55,581 bases of DNA from an uncultured Prevotella sp. (GTDB lineage: Bacteria; Bacteroidota; Bacteroidia; Bacteroidales; Bacteroidaceae), in NCBI GenBank assembly GCA_902800365.1, contig CADCEF010000018.1, positions 1 through 55,581 of the forward strand, written 5' to 3'. The notes beneath the pieces were generated by a model that saw only the letters and a program-made list of their open reading frames with translations, was not told where the DNA came from and made no database searches. How positions within the stretch are numbered: the first letter of the stretch is position 1; each line of letters starts with the position of its first letter. The position numbers and the translations under genes are program-made. This document shows, piece after piece, positions 25,101-33,907 of this stretch.

Positions 25101-25916
25101 ATGATCGAGGTAAACAACATCAGTTTTAAGTACGCAGGTCAGAAGAACCTGGTATTCGATGATTTCAGTCTGGAACTGAAGCAGGATAATATTTATGGTC
25201 TGCTGGGTAAGAACGGTACAGGTAAGTCAACTCTGCTTTACCTGATTTCTGGTTTGCTTCGCCCAAAGAAGGGTAGTGTAAGCTTTGACGGTATCGAGAC
25301 TAAGCTGCGTAAGCCTGAAACTCTTCAGGACATCTTCATCGTGCCAGAGGAGTTTGATCTGCCAGCAATATCGCTCGATGAATATGTTAAGATCAACCGT
25401 CCCTTCTATCCACTCTTCAGCACCACAGTACTTGAGGGTTGCCTGAAGGATTTTGAATTGACCAGCGATGTGAAACTGAACGCCCTCTCGATGGGACAGA
25501 AGAAGAAAGTGTTTATGGCCTTTGCTTTGGCTACCAACACTAAGGTGCTGCTGATGGACGAGCCTACCAACGGACTGGATATCCCTTCAAAGAGTCAGTT
25601 CCGCAAGGTGGTTACTCAGTATATGACTGGCGATCGTACGCTCATCATCTCTACCCATCAGGTGCACGATGTAGAATCGCTGCTTGACCACATCTTGATA
25701 CTCTCGCCACAGAAGCTGCTGTTGAATGCGAGTGTAGCTGATATTCAGGATAAGTACACCTTTGAGTATCGCACACCTGCCGAGATGGATGATGTACTCT
25801 ATGCCGAGCCTTCGCTTCAGGGTAATGCTGTAATCGCTCCTCGCCGTGAGGATAGCCCTGAGACTCAGGTTAATCTGGAACTGCTGTTCAATGCTGTAAA
25901 CGAGGGAAAAATCTAA
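25101..25916 (+). CDS. ABC transporter ATP-binding protein (YtrB-like)
   Basis: 271 residues. Walker A GKNGTGKST at 36-44, ABC signature LSMGQKKKV near 130, Walker B VLLMDEPTNGLD near 150 and the H-loop in LIISTHQVHD. The sequence type fits the ATPases paired with YtrA-type regulators rather than lipoprotein exporters. First gene of a four-gene operon (ATPase, two membrane proteins, GntR) behind an operator-like palindrome. The substrate is unknown; in Firmicutes such systems respond to cell-wall-active compounds. Confidence 0.9.
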   Translation: MIEVNNISFKYAGQKNLVFDDFSLELKQDNIYGLLGKNGTGKSTLLYLISGLLRPKKGSVSFDGIETKLRKPETLQDIFIVPEEFDLPAISLDEYVKINRPFYPLFSTTVLEGCLKDFELTSDVKLNALSMGQKKKVFMAFALATNTKVLLMDEPTNGLDIPSKSQFRKVVTQYMTGDRTLIISTHQVHDVESLLDHILILSPQKLLLNASVADIQDKYTFEYRTPAEMDDVLYAEPSLQGNAVIAPRREDSPETQVNLELLFNAVNEGKI

Positions 25917-25922
25917 GGAGCT

Positions 25923-26696
25923 ATGATACAGTTTGATAGTAATAGATTCGGTAAGTTGGCGATGTGGTCGCTCAGGAACGATCGCAGCTATTATGTGAGG
26001 TCATTCCTGCAGATATTTGCTGTTCAGACATTGATGTTCCTGTTCTTTACCACAGGAGTGTTGAGGATTAACAACAATTCTGGCAATTACTCGGCTTGTG
26101 GAGTTATTACCATTATGTTTTTTCTGATAACCTTTCTTATAGGTCCATCAACAATGTTCTATAGCCTTAAAGGTAAACACGATAAGCAGGCGTTGATGTT
26201 GCTGCCAGCATCTAACTTTGAGAAGTACCTGATGCGCTATTCAACCTGGATAATAATTCTTCCAATTGGCGTGGTAGCTTCGCTTGGTGCCGACTTGATT
26301 CAGTATGTAGTAAACTGGTTGATGGGGCATCCGTATACAGCGTTTGTATTTACTAGAGTGTTTGAATTAATAGGCAAGGGCTTGGATGCTTTGAATGCAC
26401 AGGAGTTGAACTCATTTGTGATATGCGTTATGTGGCTACATTCTATTTATGCCATTGGTGGATCATTCTTCCGCTCTCGCAAGTACACCTGGGTGCTCAC
26501 CACGTTAGTCATTATCGTTATTGGCTTGCTGATGGCTTGGGTTATGCCTGAAAGTTCAAATGATAATGCGCAGACTCCTACGCATGTGATGGCTATTGCT
26601 GATGCCATTACGGCAATATTGGTGATGGTGAACTTCTGGTTGTCGTACCGTTGCTTCTGTCGCACTCAGAATATTGGTAGGTTTATAAACTTTTAA
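25923..26696 (+). CDS. ABC-2-like membrane protein of the YtrA-type exporter
   Basis: 257 residues, starting 6 bp after the ATPase stop. About six hydrophobic segments are visible: LMFLFFTTGV, GVITIMFFLITFLIGP, WIIILPIGVVASLGA, a pair near 150-200 and AWVMPE, with a last one near 235. KQALMLLPASNFEKYLMRY is a conserved cytoplasmic motif that recurs in the next gene (ESFMMLPSTNAEKYLAL), so the two are distant paralogues. Presumably the transmembrane half of the exporter. No transport signature is family-specific enough to name a substrate. Confidence 0.75.
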   Translation: MIQFDSNRFGKLAMWSLRNDRSYYVRSFLQIFAVQTLMFLFFTTGVLRINNNSGNYSACGVITIMFFLITFLIGPSTMFYSLKGKHDKQALMLLPASNFEKYLMRYSTWIIILPIGVVASLGADLIQYVVNWLMGHPYTAFVFTRVFELIGKGLDALNAQELNSFVICVMWLHSIYAIGGSFFRSRKYTWVLTTLVIIVIGLLMAWVMPESSNDNAQTPTHVMAIADAITAILVMVNFWLSYRCFCRTQNIGRFINF

Positions 26697-26711
26697 AAGA
26701 TAGAAAGACTT

Positions 26712-27635
26712 ATGAATAGTTTTAGCATAAATAGATTCGGAAAAACATTGCGCTGGGTGCTGTGCACCAACTTCCGCTCGTTGTTGATGTGGACGATAGG
26801 AGCTGCACTGGTAGTGTTTATGTGCGAGATGGCATATTGGAAATTACTCACATCTCACAATAATCCGTTCATTATGTTGAAGGATTTCGCAGAAGTGGGA
26901 ACAGTGCTCTTTGTTATAGCAAGTGTGGTACTGATAAGCTCAGTAGTGGCTAGTATCAATGATAAGCGCAAGCGCGAGTCGTTCATGATGTTGCCATCTA
27001 CTAATGCAGAGAAATACCTTGCGCTGATAGTATATTCTACAGTGGTTTGCATTCTCTGTGTATTCCTGGCATTGATCCTTGGCGATACACTCCGCATGGC
27101 TTTTCTCTGGGGTAAAGATGCAATGTTTGGACCACGTTATGAGGGTGAGTGTTATTCGGTTGTTGTTGATAACAGCTGGTGGTTTGGAATATATGCAGGT
27201 CGTGAGGTGCGTTGGTTCGATTCTTCTCTTCCTCTGCTGGTGTTCAACTTGCTTCCTGACTATGAGGCTGGATGGTCGTGGTATGGCATTATGCATGTGA
27301 TAGTATGGTTTGTTTCTATTATCTGGATTCATTCTCTTTATACGCTTGGTGGCACCCTGCTTCGCAAATATGCCTTTGTGGTAGCGAGTGTGGTTTTCAT
27401 TCTCCTCGTGGTTGCGTTTGTTAAGATTATGAACTATTTCGATCTGTACATGCTACGTTCAGAAGGAATGGATCAGGCAGGAAACTACTCTAATTGGCAT
27501 ATTGGCTTGCTGGCCTATTTTTACAGCATAGTATTGCCAATACTCTCTATTGCTAACTACTGGATATCGTTCCGTATCTTCAAAGGATTTGAATTAATAA
27601 CTAATAAGTGGTTTAATTATGACTTTCACAAATGA
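26712..27635 (+). CDS. Second ABC-2-like membrane protein
   Basis: 307 residues with about six predicted membrane helices (LLMWTIGAALVVFMCEMA, VLFVIASVVLISSVVAS, VVCILCVFLALILGD, IIWIHSLYTLGGTLL, VVFILLVVAFV and one near 275). It shares the MLPxxNxEKYL motif and the HSLYTLGGTLLRKY block with its upstream neighbour (HSIYAIGGSFFRSRKY). Its end overlaps the GntR gene by 17 nt, indicating translational coupling. Probable partner permease of the same exporter. Confidence 0.75.
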   Translation: MNSFSINRFGKTLRWVLCTNFRSLLMWTIGAALVVFMCEMAYWKLLTSHNNPFIMLKDFAEVGTVLFVIASVVLISSVVASINDKRKRESFMMLPSTNAEKYLALIVYSTVVCILCVFLALILGDTLRMAFLWGKDAMFGPRYEGECYSVVVDNSWWFGIYAGREVRWFDSSLPLLVFNLLPDYEAGWSWYGIMHVIVWFVSIIWIHSLYTLGGTLLRKYAFVVASVVFILLVVAFVKIMNYFDLYMLRSEGMDQAGNYSNWHIGLLAYFYSIVLPILSIANYWISFRIFKGFELITNKWFNYDFHK

Positions 27636-27975
27636 TAAACCGATTTACATCCAGATGGCCGATCGTCTTTGCGACGAGATTCTCTCTGGAGTGTATAAAG
27701 ACGACGACAGAATTCCGTCTGTTCGAGAGTATGCTGTACTGCTCGAAGTGAACACTAATACCGCAGTGAAAGCCTACGAACAGTTGGCTCGCGAGGAAGT
27801 GATATATAACAAGCGTGGACTGGGCTACTTTGTAACCCCTGGAGCCAAGAAGCAGATACTTAAGGCTCGCAAGCAGGAGTTTATGAAGGAGCGACTGCCA
27901 GAGCTGTTCCGCCAGATGAGGCTGTTGGATATTACAATAGACGACATCACCTCGGAATGGGAGAAAACAGAATAA
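27619..27975 (+). CDS. GntR family regulator, YtrA subfamily
   Basis: 118 residues. A winged-helix GntR DNA-binding domain at about 8-75 (IYIQMADRLCDEILSGVY, IPSVREYAVLLEVNTNTAVK, YNKRGLGYFV) is followed by only a short helical tail. The very small C-terminal part is the mark of the YtrA subfamily, which dimerises without a ligand-binding domain. It is encoded last in the ABC operon, overlapping the gene before. The palindrome at 25,018-25,041 is its probable operator; inducer unknown. Confidence 0.92.
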   Translation: MTFTNDKPIYIQMADRLCDEILSGVYKDDDRIPSVREYAVLLEVNTNTAVKAYEQLAREEVIYNKRGLGYFVTPGAKKQILKARKQEFMKERLPELFRQMRLLDITIDDITSEWEKTE

Positions 27976-27976
27976 A

Positions 27977-28009
27977 TTTTTGTTGTAGTTGCAACTTATT
28001 ATACTTTTG
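27977..28009 (+). promoter_or_regulatory. Complete Bacteroidota promoter (TTTTTG-N19-TACTTTTG)
   Basis: A -33 TTTTTG at 27,977-27,982 and a -7 TACTTTTG at 28,002-28,009, spaced by 19 nt, upstream of the MacB-type operon. A small palindrome AGTTGCAACT lies between them, where a repressor could bind. Confidence 0.8.
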
Positions 28010-28048
28010 CAACGTCAAACGGACATAGGTAAAAAGAAAAATTGATTT

Positions 28049-28768
28049 ATGATACATTTAAGAGACATCAACAAAACCTATCAAGGAGCCCAGCCGCTTC
28101 ATGTGCTGAAGGGTATCTCGCTCGACATCGAGAAGGGAGAGTTCGTCAGCATCATGGGAGCATCGGGCTCAGGTAAGTCAACACTGCTTAACATCCTGGG
28201 TATCCTGGATAACTACGATTCAGGAACCTACGAGCTGGCAGGAGTACCCATCTGGAACCTCTCAGAGCGCAAGGCTGCTGAGTATCGCAACAAGATGATA
28301 GGTTTTATTTTCCAATCGTTTAATCTCATCTCTTTCAAAACCGCCGTGGAAAACGTTGAGTTGCCATTATTCTATCAGGGGGTATCCAGAAAGAAGCGCC
28401 ACCAGATGGCTATGGAATATCTGGATAAGCTGGGCCTGGCCGACTGGGCTGAGCACTACCCCAATGAGCTGTCGGGAGGACAGAAGCAACGCGTGGCAAT
28501 AGCCAGAGCACTCATCACCCGTCCACAGATCATCCTGGCCGATGAGCCAACAGGTGCATTGGACTCTAAGACATCTGTGGAGGTGATGCAGCTGCTAAAG
28601 AAGCTAAATCAGGAGGATGGCATGACCATAGTAGTGGTTACTCACGAGAGCGGTGTAGCAAATGAGACTAATAAGATAGTACACATCAAGGATGGCATCA
28701 TTGGTGAGATAGAGGAGAACCTCGATCATAATGCATCACCATTCGGCAGCGGAGGATTAATGAAATAA
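28049..28768 (+). CDS. MacB/LolD-type ABC ATP-binding protein
   Basis: 239 residues. Walker A GASGSGKS at 37-44, Q-loop in IFQSFNLI, signature LSGGQKQRVAIARAL, Walker B IILADEPTGALDSKT and the H-loop in VVVTHESG. This sequence type powers MacB-like mechanotransmission exporters. Operon order is ATPase, permease, permease, adaptor, TolC. It differs from E. coli MacB, where ATPase and permease are fused. Substrate unknown; antibiotics, peptides or lipids are possible. Confidence 0.92.
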   Translation: MIHLRDINKTYQGAQPLHVLKGISLDIEKGEFVSIMGASGSGKSTLLNILGILDNYDSGTYELAGVPIWNLSERKAAEYRNKMIGFIFQSFNLISFKTAVENVELPLFYQGVSRKKRHQMAMEYLDKLGLADWAEHYPNELSGGQKQRVAIARALITRPQIILADEPTGALDSKTSVEVMQLLKKLNQEDGMTIVVVTHESGVANETNKIVHIKDGIIGEIEENLDHNASPFGSGGLMK

Positions 28769-28775
28769 TTATTTA

Positions 28776-28846
28776 GCAACGGACAACAGGACTAACAGGA
28801 CTGATTAATCCTAAGAAAAAAGTCCTTATGTCCTGTAGTCCGTTGC
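28776..28846. repeat. Palindromic element between ATPase and permease genes
   Basis: 71 bp with both arms, 7 bp after the ATPase stop and 15 bp before the ATG of the first permease. It is the only copy on the plus-strand operon. It could form a hairpin in the operon mRNA. Confidence 0.88.
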
Positions 28847-28861
28847 AAAAGAATAAAGACT

Positions 28862-30118
28862 ATGCACGATATAATAACTGAAATATGGCAGACGGCGCGA
28901 AGAAATAAGCTTCGTACTACGCTCACAGGATTTGCTGTGGCGTGGGGAATCTTTATGATCATCGTACTGCTGGGTGCTGGTAACGGACTCATCAATGCCA
29001 CGATGAAGATGAACAGCGACTTCATGACCAACTCGATGGAGGTGTACGAGGGTAGTACCTCGAAACCTTACAAAGGATTGAAGGAGGGACGCTATATCCA
29101 GCTGAACAAGAAAGATATGGAAGCTACCCAAACCGAGTTTAATGAGAATATCGACGAGGTGGGAGGATGCTACTATTATAGTTCTGTGGTTACTAACGGC
29201 GAGCAGTATATGAATATGCAGATTGCTGGTGTATACCCTGTTCATACCCAGATAGTAAAAGAGCATCTGATTTGTGGACGATTCATAAATGATATCGACC
29301 AGAAGGAGCGTCGCAAGGTGCTGGTGCTTAACGATCGCCAAGCCAAGGAACTGGAGCCCAAGGATTATAAGCAACTGTTGGGCAAGTTTGTAAAGGTGGG
29401 TAACCTCTCGTTTAAGGTAGTAGGTATATTCAAGAGTCGTGGTGAAGGTAGTGGTAATGCCTATTCATCCTACTCGGCCATCAAGAGCATATATGGAGCA
29501 AATACTCCAAGTATAGGTAGCATTGAGTTTACTTTCCATGGGCTGGAAACAGATAAAGCCAACGATGATTTCGAGAAGGATTATCGTCGCCGCCTGAATG
29601 GTATCCACCAGGCACATCCTGAGGATGAGCGTGCTGTATGGATATGGAACAACTATACACAGAGCATACAGATGAACAAAGGTATAGCCATCATCCACAC
29701 ATTCCTTTGGGTAATCGGACTCTTTACGTTGCTCTCTGGTATCGTAGGCGTATCAAACATCATGCTTATCACCGTTAAGGAGCGCACCCATGAGTTTGGT
29801 ATCCGCAAGGCTATTGGTGCCAAGCCATGGAGCATACTGCGACTTATCATCGTGGAGAGTGTGATCATCACTACCATCTTTGGCTATGTGGGTATGCTGT
29901 TTGGCGTTTTTGCCAACGAGTATATGGATGCTACACTGGGCCACGAGGTTACTGACCTGGGTGTGGAGAAGATAACCCTGTTTGTTGATCCTACCGTAGG
30001 ACTGGATGTATGTATCGAGGCCACGCTGGTGATGGTGATAGCTGGTACTATCGCAGGACTCATCCCTGCATATAAAGCAAGTAGAATCCGCCCCATTGAG
30101 GCATTAAGAGCTGACTGA
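28862..30118 (+). CDS. MacB-type ABC permease 1
   Basis: 418 residues. An N-terminal membrane helix at about 18-40 is followed by a large periplasmic MacB_PCD domain (about 45-270, with the pattern TSKPYKGLKEGR and RFINDIDQKERRKVLV). Then come three C-terminal helices of the FtsX-like domain (about 285-410, VGVSNIMLITVKERTHEFGI and IRKAIGAKP). The protein is full length for a non-fused MacB permease. It is 48% similar in layout to the next gene by eye, so the pair may form a heterodimer. It couples to the MacA-like adaptor downstream. Confidence 0.9.
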   Translation: MHDIITEIWQTARRNKLRTTLTGFAVAWGIFMIIVLLGAGNGLINATMKMNSDFMTNSMEVYEGSTSKPYKGLKEGRYIQLNKKDMEATQTEFNENIDEVGGCYYYSSVVTNGEQYMNMQIAGVYPVHTQIVKEHLICGRFINDIDQKERRKVLVLNDRQAKELEPKDYKQLLGKFVKVGNLSFKVVGIFKSRGEGSGNAYSSYSAIKSIYGANTPSIGSIEFTFHGLETDKANDDFEKDYRRRLNGIHQAHPEDERAVWIWNNYTQSIQMNKGIAIIHTFLWVIGLFTLLSGIVGVSNIMLITVKERTHEFGIRKAIGAKPWSILRLIIVESVIITTIFGYVGMLFGVFANEYMDATLGHEVTDLGVEKITLFVDPTVGLDVCIEATLVMVIAGTIAGLIPAYKASRIRPIEALRAD

Positions 30119-30120
30119 TT

Positions 30121-31365
30121 ATGAGAATAGATATAGATTCATACAGAGAAATAATCGATACGCTGACTCGCAACAAGTCGCGTTCGTTCCTCACTGGATT
30201 CGGAGTGTTCTGGGGCGTGTTTATGCTCGTTGCCTTGATGGGTGGCGGACAAGGCCTGAAGGAGAAACTATACAGCAACTTCGATGGCTTTGCACAGAAT
30301 ACCGTTATCGTTGGTGCCGATCCGACCTCTAAACCCTATAAGGGATTCCGCAAGGGCCGTCGCTGGTATATGGTGTATAAGGATGTTCAACGCCTGAAGC
30401 AGCAAGTGCCTGAACTGGATGCTGTGGCTCCAATACTTATGGGACGTGGTTCTACTGCCTACTATGGCGACCAGAAGACAACACCCAATATGCAGGGAGC
30501 AGTGCCTGAGATAGTGAATATCATCACTCCAAAGATTTACTACGGACGTTTCATCAACGAGATGGACGTTAAGGAACAGCGAAAGGTATGCGTTATTGGT
30601 AAGAAGGTATATAAAGACCTGTTTAAGGAAGGTGGAGACCCCTGTGGTAAGAAGATCAGAGTTGACTCAACCTATTACGAAGTGGTAGGTGTTGACTATA
30701 GCTCAGGTGGTATATCTATTGGTGGACGTTCAGAACAGCGAATTACCATCCCCATCACTATGATGCAGGCTGCCTTTAATCGTGGTAATGCCGTTGATGT
30801 CATTGCTGCAACAGGTCGCCCTGGTGTGCTGATGAGTAAGATAACTCCACGCATCCGTGCAACTGTGGCCAGAGCTCACTATATCGACCCAACAGACGAA
30901 CAAGGTGTGTTTGTGTTTAATACAGAGCTGATGTTCCAGATGATTAACAATCTGTTTAAGGGAGTGAACGTGCTCATCTGGTTGGTTGGCCTTGGAACCC
31001 TGCTTGCTGGAGCCATAGGTGTTTCGAACATCATGATGGTAACGGTTAAGGAACGTACCACAGAGATTGGTATCCGCAGAGCCATAGGTGCTACACCAAA
31101 GATGATACTTTCGCAGATTATCTCAGAAAGTATAGTGCTAACGCTTGTGGCGGGTATGAGTGGAATACTCTTCGCAGTAATGATACTGCAGATGCTGGAA
31201 ATGGCCAATACTGAGGATGGCATAGTGGAGACCCACTTCCAGGTGGGATTCTGGACAGCGATATTCTGTGCCGTTGTGGTGAGTACGCTTGGCGTGCTGG
31301 CAGGACTGGCCCCAGCAGCAAGAGCAATGAGCATAAAACCCGTTGACGCAATGCGAGACGAGTAA
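30121..31365 (+). CDS. MacB-type ABC permease 2
   Basis: 414 residues, starting 2 bp after the first permease. Same layout: N-terminal helix (FGVFWGVFMLVALMGG), MacB_PCD periplasmic domain with RFINEMDVKEQRKVCVIG, and FtsX domain with GVSNIMMVTVKERTTEIGI and RRAIGATPK. Paralogue of permease 1, probably a heterodimer partner. The shared TSKPYKG motif after the first helix is family-specific. No unusual feature. Confidence 0.9.
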   Translation: MRIDIDSYREIIDTLTRNKSRSFLTGFGVFWGVFMLVALMGGGQGLKEKLYSNFDGFAQNTVIVGADPTSKPYKGFRKGRRWYMVYKDVQRLKQQVPELDAVAPILMGRGSTAYYGDQKTTPNMQGAVPEIVNIITPKIYYGRFINEMDVKEQRKVCVIGKKVYKDLFKEGGDPCGKKIRVDSTYYEVVGVDYSSGGISIGGRSEQRITIPITMMQAAFNRGNAVDVIAATGRPGVLMSKITPRIRATVARAHYIDPTDEQGVFVFNTELMFQMINNLFKGVNVLIWLVGLGTLLAGAIGVSNIMMVTVKERTTEIGIRRAIGATPKMILSQIISESIVLTLVAGMSGILFAVMILQMLEMANTEDGIVETHFQVGFWTAIFCAVVVSTLGVLAGLAPAARAMSIKPVDAMRDE

Positions 31366-31366
31366 T

Positions 31367-31405
31367 ACATTAAACATTATACATTAAAAGATTAAACATT
31401 AAAAA
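31367..31405 (+). repeat. ATTAAAC heptad leader
   Basis: About five ATTAAAC/ATTAAAG-type units between the permease 2 stop and the adaptor ATG at 31,416. Confidence 0.6.
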
Positions 31406-31415
31406 TACTAAGCAT

Positions 31416-32525
31416 ATGAAACGCTATTCAAAACTGATTATCGCAGCGATTATCGCGTTGATTTTCATCGGAACATTCGTGTTCTTGTGGCAGAAGAGCC
31501 AACCTAAGGAAGTGGTTTACAACGAGTTTACTCCAAAGTTGGACAGCATCCAGAAAACCACCATTATTACTGGTAAGATTGAGCCTCGTAACGAGGTAAA
31601 CATCAAACCTCAGATCTCTGGTATCATCAGCGAACTGCTGAAGGAACCTGGCGACTATGTTAACGCTGGTGATGTGATAGCAAAGGTAAAGGTTATTCCT
31701 GATATGGCCCAGCTCTCGAGTGCAGAGATGCGTGTGCGTCTTGCTGAGATCAACCTGAAGCAGGCCGAGACCGATTTCCAGCGTGAGGAGAATCTGTTTA
31801 ACCAGAAACTTGTATCAGCTGATGAGTTTGATAAGATAAAGATAGCCCTGAATCAGGCCAAGCACGAGAAGCTTGCTGCACAGGATGCACTCGAAGTTGT
31901 TCGCGATGGTGTTTCTAAGTCGAATGCCAAGGCTTCGTCTACACTCATACGTTCTACTATCAGTGGCGTTATCCTCGACATTCCTGTAAAGGTGGGTAAC
32001 TCAGTTATCCTGTCGAACACCTTTAACGATGGTACTACGATTGCTACTGTGGCTAACATGAACGATCTTATTTTCCGTGGTAACATTGATGAGACTGAGG
32101 TTGGACAGCTGGTTAGCGGTATGAACATGAAGATTACCATTGGTGCCCTGCAGGACCTGAAGTTTGATGCTGCCTTGGAGTACGTATCGCCAAAGGCTGT
32201 TGAGAGCAACGGTACCAACCAGTTTGAGATAAAGGCTGCTGTAAAGCTTTCAGAAGGTGGCAAGATTCGTGCTGGCTACAGTGCAAATGCAGAGATTGTA
32301 TTGGCCAAGGCTGATAAGGTGCTCAGCATTCCTGAGAGTGCCATCGAGTTCAGTGGCGACAGCACATTTGTATATATCGTGAAAGGCGAGGGTAAGAACA
32401 AAACCTACGATCGTACCTATGTTGAGACAGGTCTCTCTGATGGTGTGAACATCGAGATTAAGAAGGGCCTTACTAATAAGGATAAGGTTCGTGGACCAGA
32501 GATTGTAACAGACGACAATGATTAA
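31416..32525 (+). CDS. MacA-like periplasmic adaptor (HlyD/RND-type membrane fusion protein)
   Basis: 369 residues. A single N-terminal membrane anchor at about 8-27 (IIAAIIALIFIGTFVFLW) is followed by a lipoyl half (KPQISGIISELLKEPGDYV), an alpha-helical hairpin at about 100-165 (LAEINLKQAETDFQREEN), the second lipoyl half (RSTISGVILDIPVKVG), a beta-barrel domain and a membrane-proximal domain to about 355. It bridges the inner-membrane permeases and the TolC-like channel. The heptad leader upstream may set translation separately from the permeases. Confidence 0.9.
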   Translation: MKRYSKLIIAAIIALIFIGTFVFLWQKSQPKEVVYNEFTPKLDSIQKTTIITGKIEPRNEVNIKPQISGIISELLKEPGDYVNAGDVIAKVKVIPDMAQLSSAEMRVRLAEINLKQAETDFQREENLFNQKLVSADEFDKIKIALNQAKHEKLAAQDALEVVRDGVSKSNAKASSTLIRSTISGVILDIPVKVGNSVILSNTFNDGTTIATVANMNDLIFRGNIDETEVGQLVSGMNMKITIGALQDLKFDAALEYVSPKAVESNGTNQFEIKAAVKLSEGGKIRAGYSANAEIVLAKADKVLSIPESAIEFSGDSTFVYIVKGEGKNKTYDRTYVETGLSDGVNIEIKKGLTNKDKVRGPEIVTDDND

Positions 32526-32534
32526 TAAGTGATT

Positions 32535-33866
32535 ATGAAAAAGTATATATTAACTTTCATCATTGGTTCGATGGGGCTGGGCTCTGCCAATGCGCAGAAG
32601 GCCTGGGGCTTGCGCGAGTGTTGTGACTATGCAGTAGAGAACAATATCGGAGTAAAGCAGCAGCAGAACCAGTGTCGCCAGCAGGAGATACAACTATCGA
32701 CTGCAAAGAATTCAAGACTGCCAGATTTGAGCGCTAGCTTAAACCAGAACTTCTCTTTCGGACGTGGTTTGACAATGGATAACACCTACACCAATACCAA
32801 TACCAGTAGCACGTCGCTGCAGTTGGGTGCAAGTGTACCTTTGTTCACAGGTTTCGAGATTCCTAACCAGATAAAGCTTAACCAGCTTAACCTCGAAGCT
32901 GCTACTGCCGACTTGGAGAAGGCAAAGAACGATATCCGTATGGAAGTGGCAAAGGCTTATGTGCAGATTCTCTACGATATGGAGATGGCTGATGTTGCTC
33001 ATCGCCAGATAGAGATCGATTCTGCCCAGGTGGCTCGTCTTCAGGCATTTGTTGATAATGGTAAGGCAAGTGGTGCAGAGCTGTCGCAGCAGAAGGCTAC
33101 TCTTGCAAACAGTAAGCTTACAGCCACTCAGGCTGATAACAACTTGCGATTGGCTATCCTTACGCTCACACAGCTGTTGGAACTGCCATCACCTGATGGC
33201 TTTACCATCGTTCGCCCATCGCTTGCAGAGCTGGATAAACTTGCAGGTCAGATTGGTATTGTTACTCCCGATCAGGTCTATGCTGAGGCTCTTGGTGTAA
33301 AGCCTGAGATCCTTTCGCAGCAGCTTAAGCTTAAGGGTACTGCCCACAGCATTAAGATAGCCCAGGCTGGAAACTATCCCACACTCTCACTGAGTGGTGG
33401 ACTGGGTACCAACTATTACACAACATCTGGCTTCAAGTCGGATAGCTTTGGTAAGCAGTTGGAGAATAACTTCAGTCAGTATATAGGTTTGAATCTCAAC
33501 GTGCCTATATTCAATCGATTCTCAACTCGTAATCGTATCCGTAGTGCACGCATCGATCAGGCCAACCAGCAGTTGCAGTTGGACAACACAAAGAAGACAC
33601 TGTATAAGGAGATTCAGCAGGTGTATTATAATGCCCTGAACTCTCAAACTAAGACACAGAGTTCTGCTGAGGCTGTACAGAGCACAAAAGATGCTTTCGA
33701 GCTGGTGCAGGCTAAGTATGAGAATGGTAAGGCTACCATCACAGAGTTTAATGAGGCCAAGAACAATTATATGAAATCAGAATCTGATTTGGTTCAGGCC
33801 CGTTATGAGAATCTTTATCAGCATGCCTTGCTTGAGTTCTACAGAGGTAAGGAGTTGAATTTCTAA
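32535..33866 (+). CDS. TolC family outer membrane efflux protein
   Basis: Start ATG at 32,535 gives 443 residues; a GTG two codons upstream is less likely. Signal peptide ends GSANA. Two OEP repeats (about 25-215 and 235-435) each have long amphipathic helices and beta segments: QNFSFGRGLTMDNTYTNTN and LGTNYYTTSGFKSDS. The pattern NYMKSESDLVQARYENLYQH near the end is typical. Together with the adaptor and permeases it makes a three-part efflux pump. Last gene of the operon. Confidence 0.9.
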   Translation: MKKYILTFIIGSMGLGSANAQKAWGLRECCDYAVENNIGVKQQQNQCRQQEIQLSTAKNSRLPDLSASLNQNFSFGRGLTMDNTYTNTNTSSTSLQLGASVPLFTGFEIPNQIKLNQLNLEAATADLEKAKNDIRMEVAKAYVQILYDMEMADVAHRQIEIDSAQVARLQAFVDNGKASGAELSQQKATLANSKLTATQADNNLRLAILTLTQLLELPSPDGFTIVRPSLAELDKLAGQIGIVTPDQVYAEALGVKPEILSQQLKLKGTAHSIKIAQAGNYPTLSLSGGLGTNYYTTSGFKSDSFGKQLENNFSQYIGLNLNVPIFNRFSTRNRIRSARIDQANQQLQLDNTKKTLYKEIQQVYYNALNSQTKTQSSAEAVQSTKDAFELVQAKYENGKATITEFNEAKNNYMKSESDLVQARYENLYQHALLEFYRGKELNF

Positions 33867-33872
33867 TAAAAT

Positions 33873-33907
33873 AATAGTCCGCTAAAACTAGCGGACTATT
33901 TTTATCT
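33873..33907. terminator. Bidirectional terminator after the efflux operon
   Basis: Perfect 12-bp stem AATAGTCCGCTA / TAGCGGACTATT with a 4-nt loop and T run on the plus strand. The minus-strand GH53 stop codon overlaps the stem. Confidence 0.9.

Noticed and set aside
28862-31365. The two MacB-type permeases as lipoprotein-export LolC/LolE
   Set aside because: The MacA-like adaptor and TolC-like gene that follow make an efflux role more likely.
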